Shown in pieces: positions 27,314 to 36,046 of a DNA stretch of 64,000 nt. The DNA is taken from NCBI GenBank assembly GCA_002928515.1, contig PERI01000001.1, forward strand, positions 248,001-312,000. Reading direction: 5' to 3'. The stretch comes from Hyphomicrobium sp. (GTDB taxonomy: Bacteria; Pseudomonadota; Alphaproteobacteria; Rhizobiales; Hyphomicrobiaceae). The translations under genes were made by a program, and so were the position numbers. The notes under the pieces are model-generated. The model saw nothing but the letters and a program-made list of their open reading frames with translations. It had not been told where the DNA came from and did not search any database. Every line of letters begins with the position of its first letter. The stretch's first letter is position 1.

Positions 27314-27604
27314 ATGCGCGATCTTGATGGGCGAATGTTATGGGTGGGTTTGACGTTGACAGCATATGTCGCGTTATCTTCGCATGATGGCGTGGCCACG
27401 AGTTTTTCACAGCCACTTTTGATCTGGGTCCAGAATTCTGACGCTGATCGCTCCAACGTAGTTCCTGACGATCCGATCGTTGCGCCTGTCAAACGCATGG
27501 CTCCGCAAATGCCAGCCAATGTTGCCAAGCCTTCCGAAACCCAGTCTGAAAATAATAAAAATGAAAAGCGACCCGCTCCTGCGAAGCAAAAGCAAGCTCA
27601 GTAA
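27314..27604 (+). CDS. Small exported or membrane-anchored protein, unknown
   Basis: A 96-residue frame whose N-terminus (MLWVGLTLTAYVALSS from a second Met at 27335) could be a signal or anchor segment. The rest is polar, rich in Pro, Lys, Gln and Asn, and looks disordered. No Shine-Dalgarno is obvious for either start. It directly follows the strong terminator at 27261-27297, so its expression would depend on read-through or on a promoter in the few bases between. I recognise no family, and it may not be expressed. Confidence 0.45.
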   Translation: MRDLDGRMLWVGLTLTAYVALSSHDGVATSFSQPLLIWVQNSDADRSNVVPDDPIVAPVKRMAPQMPANVAKPSETQSENNKNEKRPAPAKQKQAQ

Positions 27605-27607
27605 GTT

Positions 27608-28222
27608 TCAAAGCCAGCTAACTTCGCGGCTTTCCAGCACTAAGATTTTATCTTGCGGCACGGAGAGAAACGGAACGTCTTTCGTATCCAGATTGAGGAT
27701 GAGGCCGCGCGCGACACGGCTGACGCCTCCGTGCGAGACGGCTACGGTATCGCGATTGAGCGATGAGAGCCATATTTGGATTCTGGACTGAAGGTCGGCA
27801 TAACTTTCGCCGCCAATGGGTCGCCAATGATAAGGATCTTGAGACTTTTGTTTGAAGCCATCCGGGTCCGTGATGGGGATATCGCGCGCAAGCCTGCCTT
27901 CCCAGTGGCCGTAATTCAATTCGAGCAATTGATCGTCGATGCGAAAGTCGTTTGGCGGTAAGTCGAGTTCCGTTCTTATCAATGTCATCGTTTCAAGGGC
28001 GCGTGCCAATGGGCTTGAAACGAAATCAGCGGTGGCGATCCGATCCATGACTGCGCGGAGCGCGTGTCCGTTTTGACGCGCTTGCGCGCGGCCTGTTTCG
28101 TTCATGGGAATGTCTTGCTGACCTTGGTAGCGCGCGTCGCGGTTCCAGTCGGTTTGACCGTGGCGCACGAAATACAAGGTGATGCCGGGCTTCAAGACGG
28201 GTGTCTTGCTGCCCGCGCGCAT
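27608..28222 (-). CDS. Histidine phosphatase (phosphoglycerate-mutase-like)
   Basis: A 204-residue member of the histidine phosphatase superfamily. The catalytic His is in YFVRHGQTDWN (about residues 18-28), with the RYQGQQDIPMNETG loop, SPLARALETM and a second conserved His in VSHGGVSR. Members hydrolyse phosphomonoesters or transfer phosphate, and the sequence does not show which. The start overlaps the fabI stop by one base, so the two are probably co-transcribed. Confidence 0.9.
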   Translation of the reverse strand: MRAGSKTPVLKPGITLYFVRHGQTDWNRDARYQGQQDIPMNETGRAQARQNGHALRAVMDRIATADFVSSPLARALETMTLIRTELDLPPNDFRIDDQLLELNYGHWEGRLARDIPITDPDGFKQKSQDPYHWRPIGGESYADLQSRIQIWLSSLNRDTVAVSHGGVSRVARGLILNLDTKDVPFLSVPQDKILVLESREVSWL

Positions 28223-29073
28223 CAGGTACCATCGTTCTTGACGACCGAGATGTCGGGGGCATCTTCGTTTTTCATGCCCTGGACATGATAGCCGCTATCG
28301 ACGTGATGGATCTCGCCGGTCACGCCGCGTGACAAGTCAGACAAAAGATAGAGGCCCGATGCGCCGACGTCTTCGATAGTGACGGTTCGACGTAATGGTG
28401 AGTTGTATTCGTTCCATTTCAGAATGTAGCGGAAATCGGAAATACCGGATGCGGCGAGCGTTTTGATGGGGCCGGCAGAGATCGCATTGACGCGGATATT
28501 ATTACGGCCGAGATCTGACGCTAGGTAGCGGACGCTGGCTTCCAACGCGGCCTTGGCAACACCCATCACATTGTAATGTGGCATGACTTTTTCGGCACCG
28601 TAGTATGTCAGCGTGACCATGGAGCCGCCGTTGGTCATGAGTTTTTCTGCGCGCTGAGCCAATGCTGTGAAAGAATAACAAGAGATCAAAAGGCTCTGGG
28701 TAAAATTCTTTTCAGAGGTATCGACGTAGCGTCCGTCGAGTTCGTTCTTGTCGGCAAACGCGATGGCGTGAACGAGAAAGTCGAGACGACCCCAGGTTTT
28801 GGCCAAGGTTTCAAAAACGGCATCCATGGACGCAGCGTCGGTCACGTCACACGGCAGGACAACGTTAGAGCCCAGTTCTGCAGCCAGTGGTTCGACGCGC
28901 TTCTTTAATGCGTCGCCCTGATAGGTGAGTGCAATCTCGGCACCTTGCGCGGCGGCTGCTTTGGCGATGCCCCAAGCAATCGATCGGTTATTCGCGACGC
29001 CCATAATGAGGCCGCGCTTGCCCGCCATCAGATTGCCAGTTGCCACGGCGCCGTTCGCCTCTGAACCCGTCAT
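28222..29073 (-). CDS. fabI: Enoyl-[acyl-carrier-protein] reductase (NADH)
   Basis: Reduces the enoyl-ACP in the last step of each fatty-acid elongation cycle. The 283 residues contain the modified SDR nucleotide-binding motif GVANNRSIAWGIA (about residues 25-37), the catalytic pair in YYGAEKVMPHYNVMGVAKAALE and RVNAISAGPIKTLAASGI. The N-terminal ~15 residues look unconserved, and Met16 is a possible alternative start. This is the target of triclosan-like inhibitors in other bacteria. The region 29074-29302 upstream holds no gene. Confidence 0.96.
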   Translation of the reverse strand: MTGSEANGAVATGNLMAGKRGLIMGVANNRSIAWGIAKAAAAQGAEIALTYQGDALKKRVEPLAAELGSNVVLPCDVTDAASMDAVFETLAKTWGRLDFLVHAIAFADKNELDGRYVDTSEKNFTQSLLISCYSFTALAQRAEKLMTNGGSMVTLTYYGAEKVMPHYNVMGVAKAALEASVRYLASDLGRNNIRVNAISAGPIKTLAASGISDFRYILKWNEYNSPLRRTVTIEDVGASGLYLLSDLSRGVTGEIHHVDSGYHVQGMKNEDAPDISVVKNDGT

Positions 29074-29302
29074 CGGCCTTCATTCCTCGATTTGTTGAGA
29101 GTGTGTAAGCTGAAATTTGTCGGCATCCTACACAAAAGGTTTTGTCGGTCCAGATGGCCAAACGCGCACTGTGCGCGACGCATTGGCTGCCGTTGAAAAT
29201 AGCAAAGTCTTTGATGTAGTTAGAATATTTTGACCGAACCATAAGCAAAGGATGTAACAAATCGCATACTACGCACGATCGTGACCAAGCCAGCCACTGA
29301 TC

Positions 29303-30049
29303 TCAATGCGCTGGCATTTCGATGGGCTTGGCGCCGGGAAGTTTGGGACGCTCGGAGCCAGCTATCCGACCATCATCGATGCGAATGATGCGATCGGCAA
29401 ATTGCAACGTGCGATGGTCATGCGTAACGGCCAAGACTGCACGATTGGTGTCCTGCGCAACTTTGGCCAGCAGCTCCATGACGGCCATGCCGTTTTGCGC
29501 ATCGAGTGCTGCTGTCGGTTCGTCGGCTAGGATGACGGAAGGTGAGCCAGCGAGTGCGCGAGCGATGGCGACGCGTTGTTTTTCGCCGCCCGACATTTTC
29601 GATGGACTGGCTTCGATGCGATGGCCGAGGCCAACAGCTTCGAGCGCCTCAGCGGCATTGTCGTAGGCGTCGGGTCCGCTTTGATCGCGCAAGTCGAGCG
29701 CCAACATCACGTTTTCGACGGCGGTGAGCGTGGGCACAAGATTGTAGCCCTGGAAAATGAAGCCCACGTGCTTGCGGCGCAAGTTTGCCAAGCCTTCGGC
29801 GTTGAGGTTTTTGGTTGGATGACCAGCGACGGTCAGACGTCCTTCGGTCGGTGTGAGGATACAGCCGAGGATGGACAGCAGGGTGGTTTTGCCGGAGCCT
29901 GACGGACCCATCATCAGCGTGAGTTCACCAGTGTGGAGTTGGAGGTCAATATTCTTGAGCACGCGCACCTCATTGGGTGCAGAGCCCAAAACTTTGACGA
30001 TCCCCTGGGCTTCCAGGATGACTTTGCTGTTGGCTGGCTGCGACATCAC
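29303..30049 (-). CDS. devA: ABC exporter ATPase (DevA/LolD-like)
   Basis: A 248-residue ATP-binding subunit. Walker A GPSGSGKTT (about residues 49-57), Q-loop FIFQGYNLVP, signature MSGGEKQRVAIARAL and Walker B VILADEPTAALD are intact. It is the second gene after the permease (30119-31333) on the minus strand. The MFS-type adaptor at 34855-35958 completes a DevBCA-like exporter. Such systems move glycolipids or lipophilic compounds across the envelope. The DevA name is given by set composition, since many MacB-type systems look alike. Confidence 0.85.
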   Translation of the reverse strand: MMSQPANSKVILEAQGIVKVLGSAPNEVRVLKNIDLQLHTGELTLMMGPSGSGKTTLLSILGCILTPTEGRLTVAGHPTKNLNAEGLANLRRKHVGFIFQGYNLVPTLTAVENVMLALDLRDQSGPDAYDNAAEALEAVGLGHRIEASPSKMSGGEKQRVAIARALAGSPSVILADEPTAALDAQNGMAVMELLAKVAQDTNRAVLAVTHDHRTLQFADRIIRIDDGRIAGSERPKLPGAKPIEMPAH

Positions 30050-30118
30050 TTAATTCCTTAGACGAGGAGTACCCTGCTTCTCATTGGGAAAACCGCAGAG
30101 CGCTTTTCCGCAAGTATT

Positions 30119-31333
30119 CTAGCGACTGAACACGACAGCCGGATCGATGCGTACCACTTTGACGATGGCGCTGATGGCCGCAAAAATACACATGCCAATT
30201 GTGATCGCGAATAGCGATACGGCGAGTTCAGGCGTCATCACGATGGTCAACTTCGTATCTTGCGCAGCGGAGATGACGCCGAGGCTGAGGAGAAATCCGA
30301 GGCCAAAGCCGATCAATCCCGATAGAACTGCTTGCAATAAAATGACCTTCACGATGTAGCCAGCGCCCGCTCCGAGCGCGCGCAAGGTTGCGAATTCGTT
30401 TATGTGGTCTTTGGTACTCGAATAGAGCGTTTGCGCAACAATGACGATGCCAACGATGAGGCCGAGCACCGCACCGGCGATGAGGGCTGCGCCTGCACCA
30501 GTTTGGAATAGCCAGTAGCCTTGGCTGCGCTTGCGGAATTCGTTCTGAGTTAGAACTTCGGCGTCGGGCAAGCGTTTCGTAATCTCGGCGCGCACGGTTT
30601 CGAGGTCGGCGCCGGGCGCCAGTTTGATGCGCTCGTAGGTCGCTTGATTTTGCAATGTACCTGTCAGCCTGCGCGCTTCCTCGATGTTTGTGAATACAAA
30701 CGGCAGCGTTGTGAATGAGCGGATGCGTTTGGTCGTGGCTGCGATTTCTACATTCACACCATTGATTTCAGCATTATCGTTCACAGCCGTGATGCCGAGG
30801 TCTGGAAAGTAGCTCTTGTCGATGGCGACTGTGTTGGGTGCCTCTAGCGCTTTGCGGCTACCCTCTTCGATGTTCCAAGGCAGCGGCGCGTCGCTGATCG
30901 GTTCAGACCCAATCAGGAGAACAGTTGTTGTGCCGCCTTCGGGTTTGCGCCAGCGGGCAAACGACACAACCATATCTTCGGCTGAAGCAACGCCTGGCAC
31001 CGACAGCGCCATGTGTCGTTCGCGGCCTGAGAGCGGCGATGGGTCGTCATAGCTTTTCGTGCCAAGTGGCACGATCCACAGATCGGCCGGGGCTTGATCT
31101 AGGATCGCCGCGATTTTCTTTTCGGATCCAAGGTAGATGCCGCACTGAATGGCAACCAAGACAACCGAGAACACGATGCCGACAATCGTGACCATGAAGC
31201 TCAAGCGGTCATGGAACAAATTGCGGTACGCCAGTTTGACCACCATTGGGACGCGACGCTTAGGTGCCCGAGGACGCTGCGCTGGTCGCGATGCTGCTTT
31301 GGCTTGAACGGGGCTGTTGAGAGCGATGTCCAT
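30119..31333 (-). CDS. devC: ABC exporter permease, FtsX/DevC-like
   Basis: A 404-residue permease with an N-terminal transmembrane helix (about residues 45-68), a large periplasmic domain and three more helices in the C-terminal third (LIAGAVLGLIVGIVIVAQT and beyond). This is the FtsX/MacB-type topology. It is followed by the ATPase gene after 69 bases, so the two form one operon. The C-terminal motif EFATLRALGA is family-typical. Confidence 0.87.
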   Translation of the reverse strand: MDIALNSPVQAKAASRPAQRPRAPKRRVPMVVKLAYRNLFHDRLSFMVTIVGIVFSVVLVAIQCGIYLGSEKKIAAILDQAPADLWIVPLGTKSYDDPSPLSGRERHMALSVPGVASAEDMVVSFARWRKPEGGTTTVLLIGSEPISDAPLPWNIEEGSRKALEAPNTVAIDKSYFPDLGITAVNDNAEINGVNVEIAATTKRIRSFTTLPFVFTNIEEARRLTGTLQNQATYERIKLAPGADLETVRAEITKRLPDAEVLTQNEFRKRSQGYWLFQTGAGAALIAGAVLGLIVGIVIVAQTLYSSTKDHINEFATLRALGAGAGYIVKVILLQAVLSGLIGFGLGFLLSLGVISAAQDTKLTIVMTPELAVSLFAITIGMCIFAAISAIVKVVRIDPAVVFSR

Positions 31334-31393
31334 GACCGTTCGTGCTCCTTAAGGCAATGATCGTGCTGGCGAATGGATATTACTAGTCAAACT

Positions 31394-31437
31394 TCTCCCC
31401 GGAGCACACCTTAGAATAGGTGTGTGGGCCGGGGAGA
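31394..31437. repeat. Imperfect long hairpin between exporter permease and secreted protein gene
   Basis: Arms TCTCCCCGG and CCGGGGAGA enclose an inner stem ACACCT/AGGTGT. It lies after the stop of the 31455-32078 gene and before the permease start. It may terminate the upstream gene on the minus strand, though the T-run is short. The CTCTCCCC/GGGGAGAG core recalls the repeat at 61018-61129. Confidence 0.5.
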
Positions 31438-31454
31438 GGGCTTTATTTCGAACT

Positions 31455-32078
31455 TCACTCGCAAGGTACGTCGATCAATCCAGCGATGGCAGCCGAGAAC
31501 TTGCGGCAGACGCGCTTTGCGGTTTCTTTGGTCGAGGCCTTTGTTTCAACTTTTTCAACTTCAACCGCTTTTTCGACCTTCGGAGCATCGACGGCAGCCG
31601 TGTTGTTGAGGGCTGGATCAGGCTCGGTGGCGATGGCGACTTTGCGCACCGTATCTGTTTCCGTTTGTGTCGTTTCAACAACCTGGGTCACTGGCGTTGC
31701 CGGAACCGTAATTGCGGGCACGACATCTGACTTGATCGATTTGCTTTCGACTTTGGCCGTCTTGATGGTGGCCTGCTTAGCGGCGGCTTGTTTCGCTGCA
31801 GCCTGCTGCTTTGCGGCTTTACGAGCACGCTGTTGAGCTTCGGCATATTCAGCCTTGGCGGCTGCGCGTTTGGCCTGGCGGGCCGCAGCGGCGGCTTCAT
31901 TGTGGTGGCGTCTGGCTTTGTAGCTCGGTGCTGCATCGTAAGACTGATGCGGACGCGCGACGAATGAGCCGAGTGGGAAACCAAAGCCAACACGGATGCC
32001 ACCGGCATCTGCCGTCGTGGTGAATGTTGAGCCGGCGATCAGAGCGGCGGCGGCGATGGTGAGAGCTGTCTTGGTCAT
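31455..32078 (-). CDS. Secreted Lys/Ala-rich protein, unknown
   Basis: A 207-residue exported protein with a Sec signal (MTKTALTIAAAALIAGSTFTTTADA). The middle (about residues 60-115) is an Ala/Lys/Gln-rich, probably helical, stretch, followed by a Val/Thr/Pro-rich part. It ends CRKFSAAIAGLIDVPCE, a Cys-bracketed C-terminal motif that I associate with secreted proteins of Hyphomicrobiales. AAGGAGG lies about 8 bases before the start. One of the four 18-bp palindromes is about 110 bases upstream. Function unknown; low-complexity composition means homology searches may mislead. Confidence 0.8.
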   Translation of the reverse strand: MTKTALTIAAAALIAGSTFTTTADAGGIRVGFGFPLGSFVARPHQSYDAAPSYKARRHHNEAAAAARQAKRAAAKAEYAEAQQRARKAAKQQAAAKQAAAKQATIKTAKVESKSIKSDVVPAITVPATPVTQVVETTQTETDTVRKVAIATEPDPALNNTAAVDAPKVEKAVEVEKVETKASTKETAKRVCRKFSAAIAGLIDVPCE

Positions 32079-32187
32079 GGGAGCCTCCTTGAGGGCTGGG
32101 TTTCAGAGCGGGTTTCGTTTGAGCCTAGATTTCAGCGCCGGCCTAACCGGCTATGAAGAGGAGAATGCCTGACACTTGGTTGGGTCG

Positions 32188-32205
32188 CTGTTCCAACCGG
32201 AACAG
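32188..32205. promoter_or_regulatory. Palindromic operator candidate, copy 1
   Basis: CTGTTCC-AACC-GGAACAG, perfect 7-bp arms with a 4-base spacer. It is about 110 bases upstream of the start of the secreted protein gene (32078, minus strand). The same motif occurs at 33967, 36047 and 36575. Confidence 0.65.
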
Positions 32206-32263
32206 TTCAAACGGCGGGCCTAGTTTTTTAATTTTTCCCATAATTATCAATTGACTAACGATG

Positions 32264-33127
32264 TTAGGCCGCTACTGCACGGCGCTTGCTGATCTCTTGG
32301 ACAGCGTTCCTGCCAAGCTGAGCGCTCAAATTTTCTGCAAACTTGGCGATGGCTTCCACCACGAGGTGCCGCTGCCGGTCGACGGTGATGATGTGATAGC
32401 AATCGTCCAGTACCACGAGGTCAACGGGGCCTTTGAGCTCGTCGCGGAGGTAGGTGGCATTGCTGATTGCTGCGTAGTCGTCCTCCAACGGGTGAACGAT
32501 GAGACTTGGCTGGGTGACGTTGGGCATCAGTTTGCGAACTGCTTTGACCAATTTTCCATGCTCATACACGGCACCGCCTGGCGTGACGGGGTGGCCTGTC
32601 TCGGAAGCTCCGCGCGAACTGCGGGCTTTCTGAATGAAATCCCGAATGCGGCTGTCTTTGATGCCGTGGGGGTCGTGGTGGGGAAACGAGAACAGGTTGG
32701 CAATCGACTTCTGGCCCACGAAGCGGAACAGTTTTGCGTACCACGGGATCATCCAGCCGTTGAGCCATAGCGTTGGCGCCAGCAGCGCCGTGGCTTGAAC
32801 TTTATCTGGGTTTTTGGCTGCCAGCATGACGGCAAGGACTGCGCCGGTCGACAGACCGCCTGCGATAACGACGTCGCAATCTTGTCGCAAATCTGCGAGT
32901 GCTTGTTCTGCGCTGCGATACCAGTCGGCCCATGATGATGCTGTGATGTCCTGTGTGCTACCGCAATGTCCGGCGAGCTGCGGGCACGAAACTGTGTAGC
33001 CGAGCTTGGCAAGTCCATTAGCAACGAAGCGCATTTCAACCGGTGTGCCGCACAAGCGATGCAGCAGCAGTATGCCGATTTTTCCGCCCTTGATTGTGAA
33101 GCCTGCGTTCGCAGTGGACTTTGACAT
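32264..33127 (-). CDS. Alpha/beta-hydrolase (carboxylesterase-like)
   Basis: A 287-residue hydrolase resembling the Est30/monoacylglycerol-lipase type esterases. The nucleophile Ser is in GGLSTGA (about residues 94-100), with LLLHRLCGTP at the oxyanion strand, Asp in HPLEDDY and His in DCYHIITVD. HRLCGT replaces the more common HGFTGT, so the oxyanion region is slightly unusual. The ATG at 33127 has GAGGG upstream; the longer frame to 33214 is less likely. Substrate unknown. Confidence 0.87.
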   Translation of the reverse strand: MSKSTANAGFTIKGGKIGILLLHRLCGTPVEMRFVANGLAKLGYTVSCPQLAGHCGSTQDITASSWADWYRSAEQALADLRQDCDVVIAGGLSTGAVLAVMLAAKNPDKVQATALLAPTLWLNGWMIPWYAKLFRFVGQKSIANLFSFPHHDPHGIKDSRIRDFIQKARSSRGASETGHPVTPGGAVYEHGKLVKAVRKLMPNVTQPSLIVHPLEDDYAAISNATYLRDELKGPVDLVVLDDCYHIITVDRQRHLVVEAIAKFAENLSAQLGRNAVQEISKRRAVAA

Positions 33128-33220
33128 GACGCCCTCGGGTGTTGAATTGCGTATGGTTGACAGGCTTAAGTTTGAAAGCGGTGTTGTGCAGTTCCGCGCG
33201 ATACAGGCGCGCATCCGTGA

Positions 33221-33643
33221 TTAAGCTGCGAGCGGGAGTTGTGTGTCATACGTGTTGCGCGCGATACCCCTGGCTGGAGCTATATCGAGTGCAGCAACGA
33301 AGCGTTGGGCGCTAAATCCGTAGTTGGTATTCAAGCGCTGGGTTGCGGCGTGAGCGATCGCCATTGCGATCAATTTGAAGCCGCGACGCAGGAGGAGATT
33401 TTTCAAGCGGCGCGCGCCGAACACGTGGAGCAATGCTCGAAAGCGCAGAGAGACTGCGAGACGAAGCTCAGGTTGATCTGCGAAACCGGCCCAAATTTCG
33501 CTGTCGAGATCGCGTAGATCGTGGTCACTTAGGCCGTTAAGCAGTGCGAGGCCACGCCCTTGCGCGATCAGGTGGCGCATCGGCATGTAAAGATGCTCGG
33601 GCCGTACGGATGGCACGTCGGTAATGTTGAGCGCGGCGGTCAT
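33221..33643 (-). CDS. Hypothetical protein
   Basis: A 140-residue, mostly helical protein with no signal peptide and no motif I recognise. It is rich in Arg, Leu and Ala (ELRLAVSLRFRALLHVFGARRLKNLLLRRGFKLIAMAIAHAA). It lies 26 bases after the small cold-shock-like gene on the same strand, so the pair are likely one operon controlled by the palindrome at 33967. The start at 33643 gives no overlap with that gene; a longer frame to 33700 is possible. Confidence 0.65.
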   Translation of the reverse strand: MTAALNITDVPSVRPEHLYMPMRHLIAQGRGLALLNGLSDHDLRDLDSEIWAGFADQPELRLAVSLRFRALLHVFGARRLKNLLLRRGFKLIAMAIAHAATQRLNTNYGFSAQRFVAALDIAPARGIARNTYDTQLPLAA

Positions 33644-33669
33644 GGCAGCGGTCTCCGGTATTTTGAGGG

Positions 33670-33888
33670 TTAAAGACCAATGCCGCCGAAGGCTGCCCAA
33701 GGCGAACCGGCAAGCACAATGACTTCGCGCGCTTTCAAAGCGGCTGGATCGAAATAGACTTCCAAGCCTTCGAGATCGTCGCGGCGATTGAGGATGGCGG
33801 TGCGTTCGAAGCGATACTTGCGACCGTCTTCGGCTTTGATGACGCCGACACCGAGGTCGCGCCGGAACTTGGTAATTTCACCGTACAT
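33670..33888 (-). CDS. Small cold-shock-like (OB-fold) protein
   Basis: A 72-residue protein beginning MYGEITKFRRDLGVGVIKAEDGRKYRF. This resembles the opening of cold-shock domains (GxIKxFxxxxGxGxIxxxDGxxxxF), but the RNP motifs are weak and the second half diverges. It may bind nucleic acid. AGGAG lies about 6 bases before the start. It is the first of a two-gene unit, with palindrome copy 2 some 80 bases upstream. Confidence 0.75.
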   Translation of the reverse strand: MYGEITKFRRDLGVGVIKAEDGRKYRFERTAILNRRDDLEGLEVYFDPAALKAREVIVLAGSPWAAFGGIGL

Positions 33889-33966
33889 GGGGCTCTCCTG
33901 TGCAAGACTGATTTAGGGACGTTCTACCGTCCGTCGCTGCACCATGGAGGAAGGTTCAAATGCCCG

Positions 33967-33984
33967 CTGTTCCGAGTGAAACAG
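33967..33984. promoter_or_regulatory. Palindromic operator candidate, copy 2
   Basis: CTGTTCC-GAGT-GAAACAG: one mismatch from the consensus. It is in front of the cold-shock-like gene (start 33888) and also between it and the divergent creA gene (34132). A T-run after it on the plus strand could instead mimic a terminator, but no plus-strand gene is upstream. Confidence 0.6.
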
Positions 33985-34131
33985 GCCTTTTTTAATGGGA
34001 TTTCGATGAGAAATTATTTTTGCGCGATTCACCAAATTGGATTGCGCACCCGTTGCGATATCCCATATGCAGCGCAGGCTCGATGGAGCTTCAGCTAAGC
34101 GATTTCACATCAAACGACAGGAAGACATGAG

Positions 34132-34653
34132 ATGACGATCAACTGGCGTCGGGGACTGCTTGGAATGGGTGCGGCGCTTCTATCGGTGCTTCCGACGGTC
34201 GCCAATGCCGACAATCCAGATTTGATTTTCAAGAAAACGACGGTGTGGAAATTCTTATCGCCCGACAGCAAAATCGGTACTTACGGTCTCGATGATCCGG
34301 AAGTCGAGGGCGTTGCTTGCCACTTCAGCGTTCCGGAAGTCGGGGGATGGAAAGGCTGGCTTGGTCTAGCTGAAGAGCTTTCGCAAGCCTCGCTGTCGTG
34401 TCGCCAATATGGGCCCATCAAGTTCAAGCGCAAACTTGAGCAGGGCGAAGAAATGTTCAGCCAGCGTAGGTCGTTTTTCTTCAAGCGCATGCAGATCGTT
34501 CGTGGCTGTGATGCCAAGCGCAACATGCTTGTTTATCTCGTTTACACTGACAAGTTGATTGAAGGCAGTCCTGAAAATTCGACGTCGAATGTGTCGATTG
34601 CGCCTTGGGGAAATGATGTTCCCGTCAAATGTTCCGAGTGGATTACCGATTAA
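34132..34653 (+). CDS. creA: CreA family protein, exported
   Basis: A 173-residue protein of the CreA family, which is periplasmic in related bacteria and has no known activity. A Sec signal (LLGMGAALLSVLPTVANA) is followed by the conserved VACHFS and ASLSCRQYGPI with Cys pairs, then QRRSFFFKRMQIVRGCD. AGGA lies about 13 bases before the ATG. It is single and followed by a strong hairpin. Confidence 0.92.
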   Translation: MTINWRRGLLGMGAALLSVLPTVANADNPDLIFKKTTVWKFLSPDSKIGTYGLDDPEVEGVACHFSVPEVGGWKGWLGLAEELSQASLSCRQYGPIKFKRKLEQGEEMFSQRRSFFFKRMQIVRGCDAKRNMLVYLVYTDKLIEGSPENSTSNVSIAPWGNDVPVKCSEWITD

Positions 34654-34693
34654 TCGCGTGAGAATCCTCACAGTCATTGTTTTTGAAAGAATT

Positions 34694-34722
34694 AAACCGC
34701 GCGGGAATTGCCCGCGCGGTTT
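34694..34722. terminator. Hairpin after creA
   Basis: AAACCGCGCGGG-aattg-CCCGCGCGGTTT, perfect 12-bp arms. It lies 41 bases after the creA stop and before the convergent adaptor gene. The A-run on one side and T-run on the other suggest a bidirectional terminator. Confidence 0.85.
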
Positions 34723-34854
34723 CAAGTTTTGATGACGTGAATTAGATGTCGTTGGCTGTTATTCGATCTTTAAGACGGTCGCCGCACGCCTATGGTGCAA
34801 CACTACCGCGAGCATCTTGATGACTTGTCCTCGCGTATGCGGTGGACGGTGCAT

Positions 34855-35958
34855 TCAGTCGGTCTTCTCGAAGAATGCATCGGCGCGCATGCCAGGCAGT
34901 AATGGAACGCTTCCATCGAGATCGATGGTCACTTCCAACACTTCTACGTCGGTCGGGCGACGCGCGCCACGCAGTGCAAACTTCGGTGAGCCAAGGCTTG
35001 GCGCAAGTTCTGTCACTTTGCCGGAAAATTCGCGGTCTGGATAAGCATTGCTTTTGACTTTGACTTTGCCGCCGACTTTGATTTTCGAGACGTCATGCTC
35101 ATCGACTTCGGCTTTGAGCCGGACCACAGACATATCACCGATGACGACCATGGCCTGCTCGGGAGATGGCGCAACCATCTCGCCGACTTTAGCGGGCAGT
35201 TGCAAAATGGTGCCGGCAACTGGCGCCCGAATGCGGGTTTTTTCTAGCACGGCTTCTGCCACAGCGACGTCGGAACGGGCAGCTTGTAGTGCCGACTCCA
35301 ATCGGCTTGGCGCTGGCACGTCCGATTTAGCTTGTGCGATTGCGTAAGCGGCACGCTCCTTTTGAAGCTTTTCTTTGGCGATAGTGGCACCTTTGCGTGC
35401 CTCGGACACGCGCTCATCGGAGCCTGAGCCATTGCGTTTTGCTTGCAGTTCGTATTCCAGCTCAAATCTGGCGTTGGTCAAAGCGCGTTCGGCGCTGAAC
35501 ACGTTGTCTTCTGCCTTGCGTAAATCTTCGCGTCCGCGTTCTGCAGATTGCGCATCGCGTTCGCGTTTGCGCGAGGCTGCTTCGGTTTCGGCTGCTTGCA
35601 AGCGCGCGCGTGCTTCTTCGTCATCGAGACGAATGAGAAGCTCGCCTTCCTCGACTAGGTCGTTCAGTTTTACCGTGACTTCGGCGATGCGTCCCAGGAG
35701 TTGCGCGCCCACACGAACCAGGCCTGTGCGCGGTTCGATGCGACCGGGCGCGGCAGCCAGCCAATCAATTTTTTCGGTTTCTGTGACGGCGTCCGCTTTA
35801 GCGGTTTCTTCTGCCACAACTGTGGACGTTGAAATTTCATCACCGTTCATGACCATGCTGCCCAGTGCTCCGAGAGCTACGGCCATGACCACCAGCAGTC
35901 CCGTTCTCAAATCCAGCCAGCTAGATTTTCCGCTACCATTCGAACTTTCCGTGCTCAT
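34855..35958 (-). CDS. devB: ABC-exporter membrane-fusion protein (HlyD/DevB-like)
   Basis: A 367-residue periplasmic adaptor with an N-terminal membrane anchor (LRTGLLVVMAVALGALGS). A biotinyl-lipoyl half-site (RIEPRTGLVRVGAQLLGRIAEVTVKLNDLVEEGELLIRLD), a long coiled-coil (about residues 100-215) and the second lipoyl half (APVAGTILQLPAKVGEMV) follow in HlyD order. The ATG at 35958 has AGGAGA 6 bases upstream. Palindrome copy 3 lies about 90 bases upstream and touches the -35 region of a promoter with a perfect TATAAT. The ATPase and permease genes are 3.5 kb downstream. Confidence 0.88.
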   Translation of the reverse strand: MSTESSNGSGKSSWLDLRTGLLVVMAVALGALGSMVMNGDEISTSTVVAEETAKADAVTETEKIDWLAAAPGRIEPRTGLVRVGAQLLGRIAEVTVKLNDLVEEGELLIRLDDEEARARLQAAETEAASRKRERDAQSAERGREDLRKAEDNVFSAERALTNARFELEYELQAKRNGSGSDERVSEARKGATIAKEKLQKERAAYAIAQAKSDVPAPSRLESALQAARSDVAVAEAVLEKTRIRAPVAGTILQLPAKVGEMVAPSPEQAMVVIGDMSVVRLKAEVDEHDVSKIKVGGKVKVKSNAYPDREFSGKVTELAPSLGSPKFALRGARRPTDVEVLEVTIDLDGSVPLLPGMRADAFFEKTD

Positions 35959-36029
35959 TGTGATTCTCCTAAATGTGCTGCGCTGAAAGAAACTACAAAG
36001 CTCTCTCAGCATCACGAGCATCGCTAGCC

Positions 36030-36035
36030 ATTATA
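36030..36035 (-). promoter_or_regulatory. -10 box of the devB promoter
   Basis: On the minus strand this reads TATAAT, the perfect sigma-70-type -10 box. It is 11 bases downstream of the palindrome at 36047-36064, which would put that palindrome over the -35 region, near position -32. The arrangement suggests the palindrome is a repressor site, or an activator site replacing the -35 box. Confidence 0.6.
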
Positions 36036-36046
36036 TTCGGAATTTT

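Noticed and set aside
33967-33984. Reading the palindrome as an intrinsic terminator
   Set aside because: A T-run follows on the plus strand, but no plus-strand gene lies upstream, and three other copies of the motif lack such a tail.
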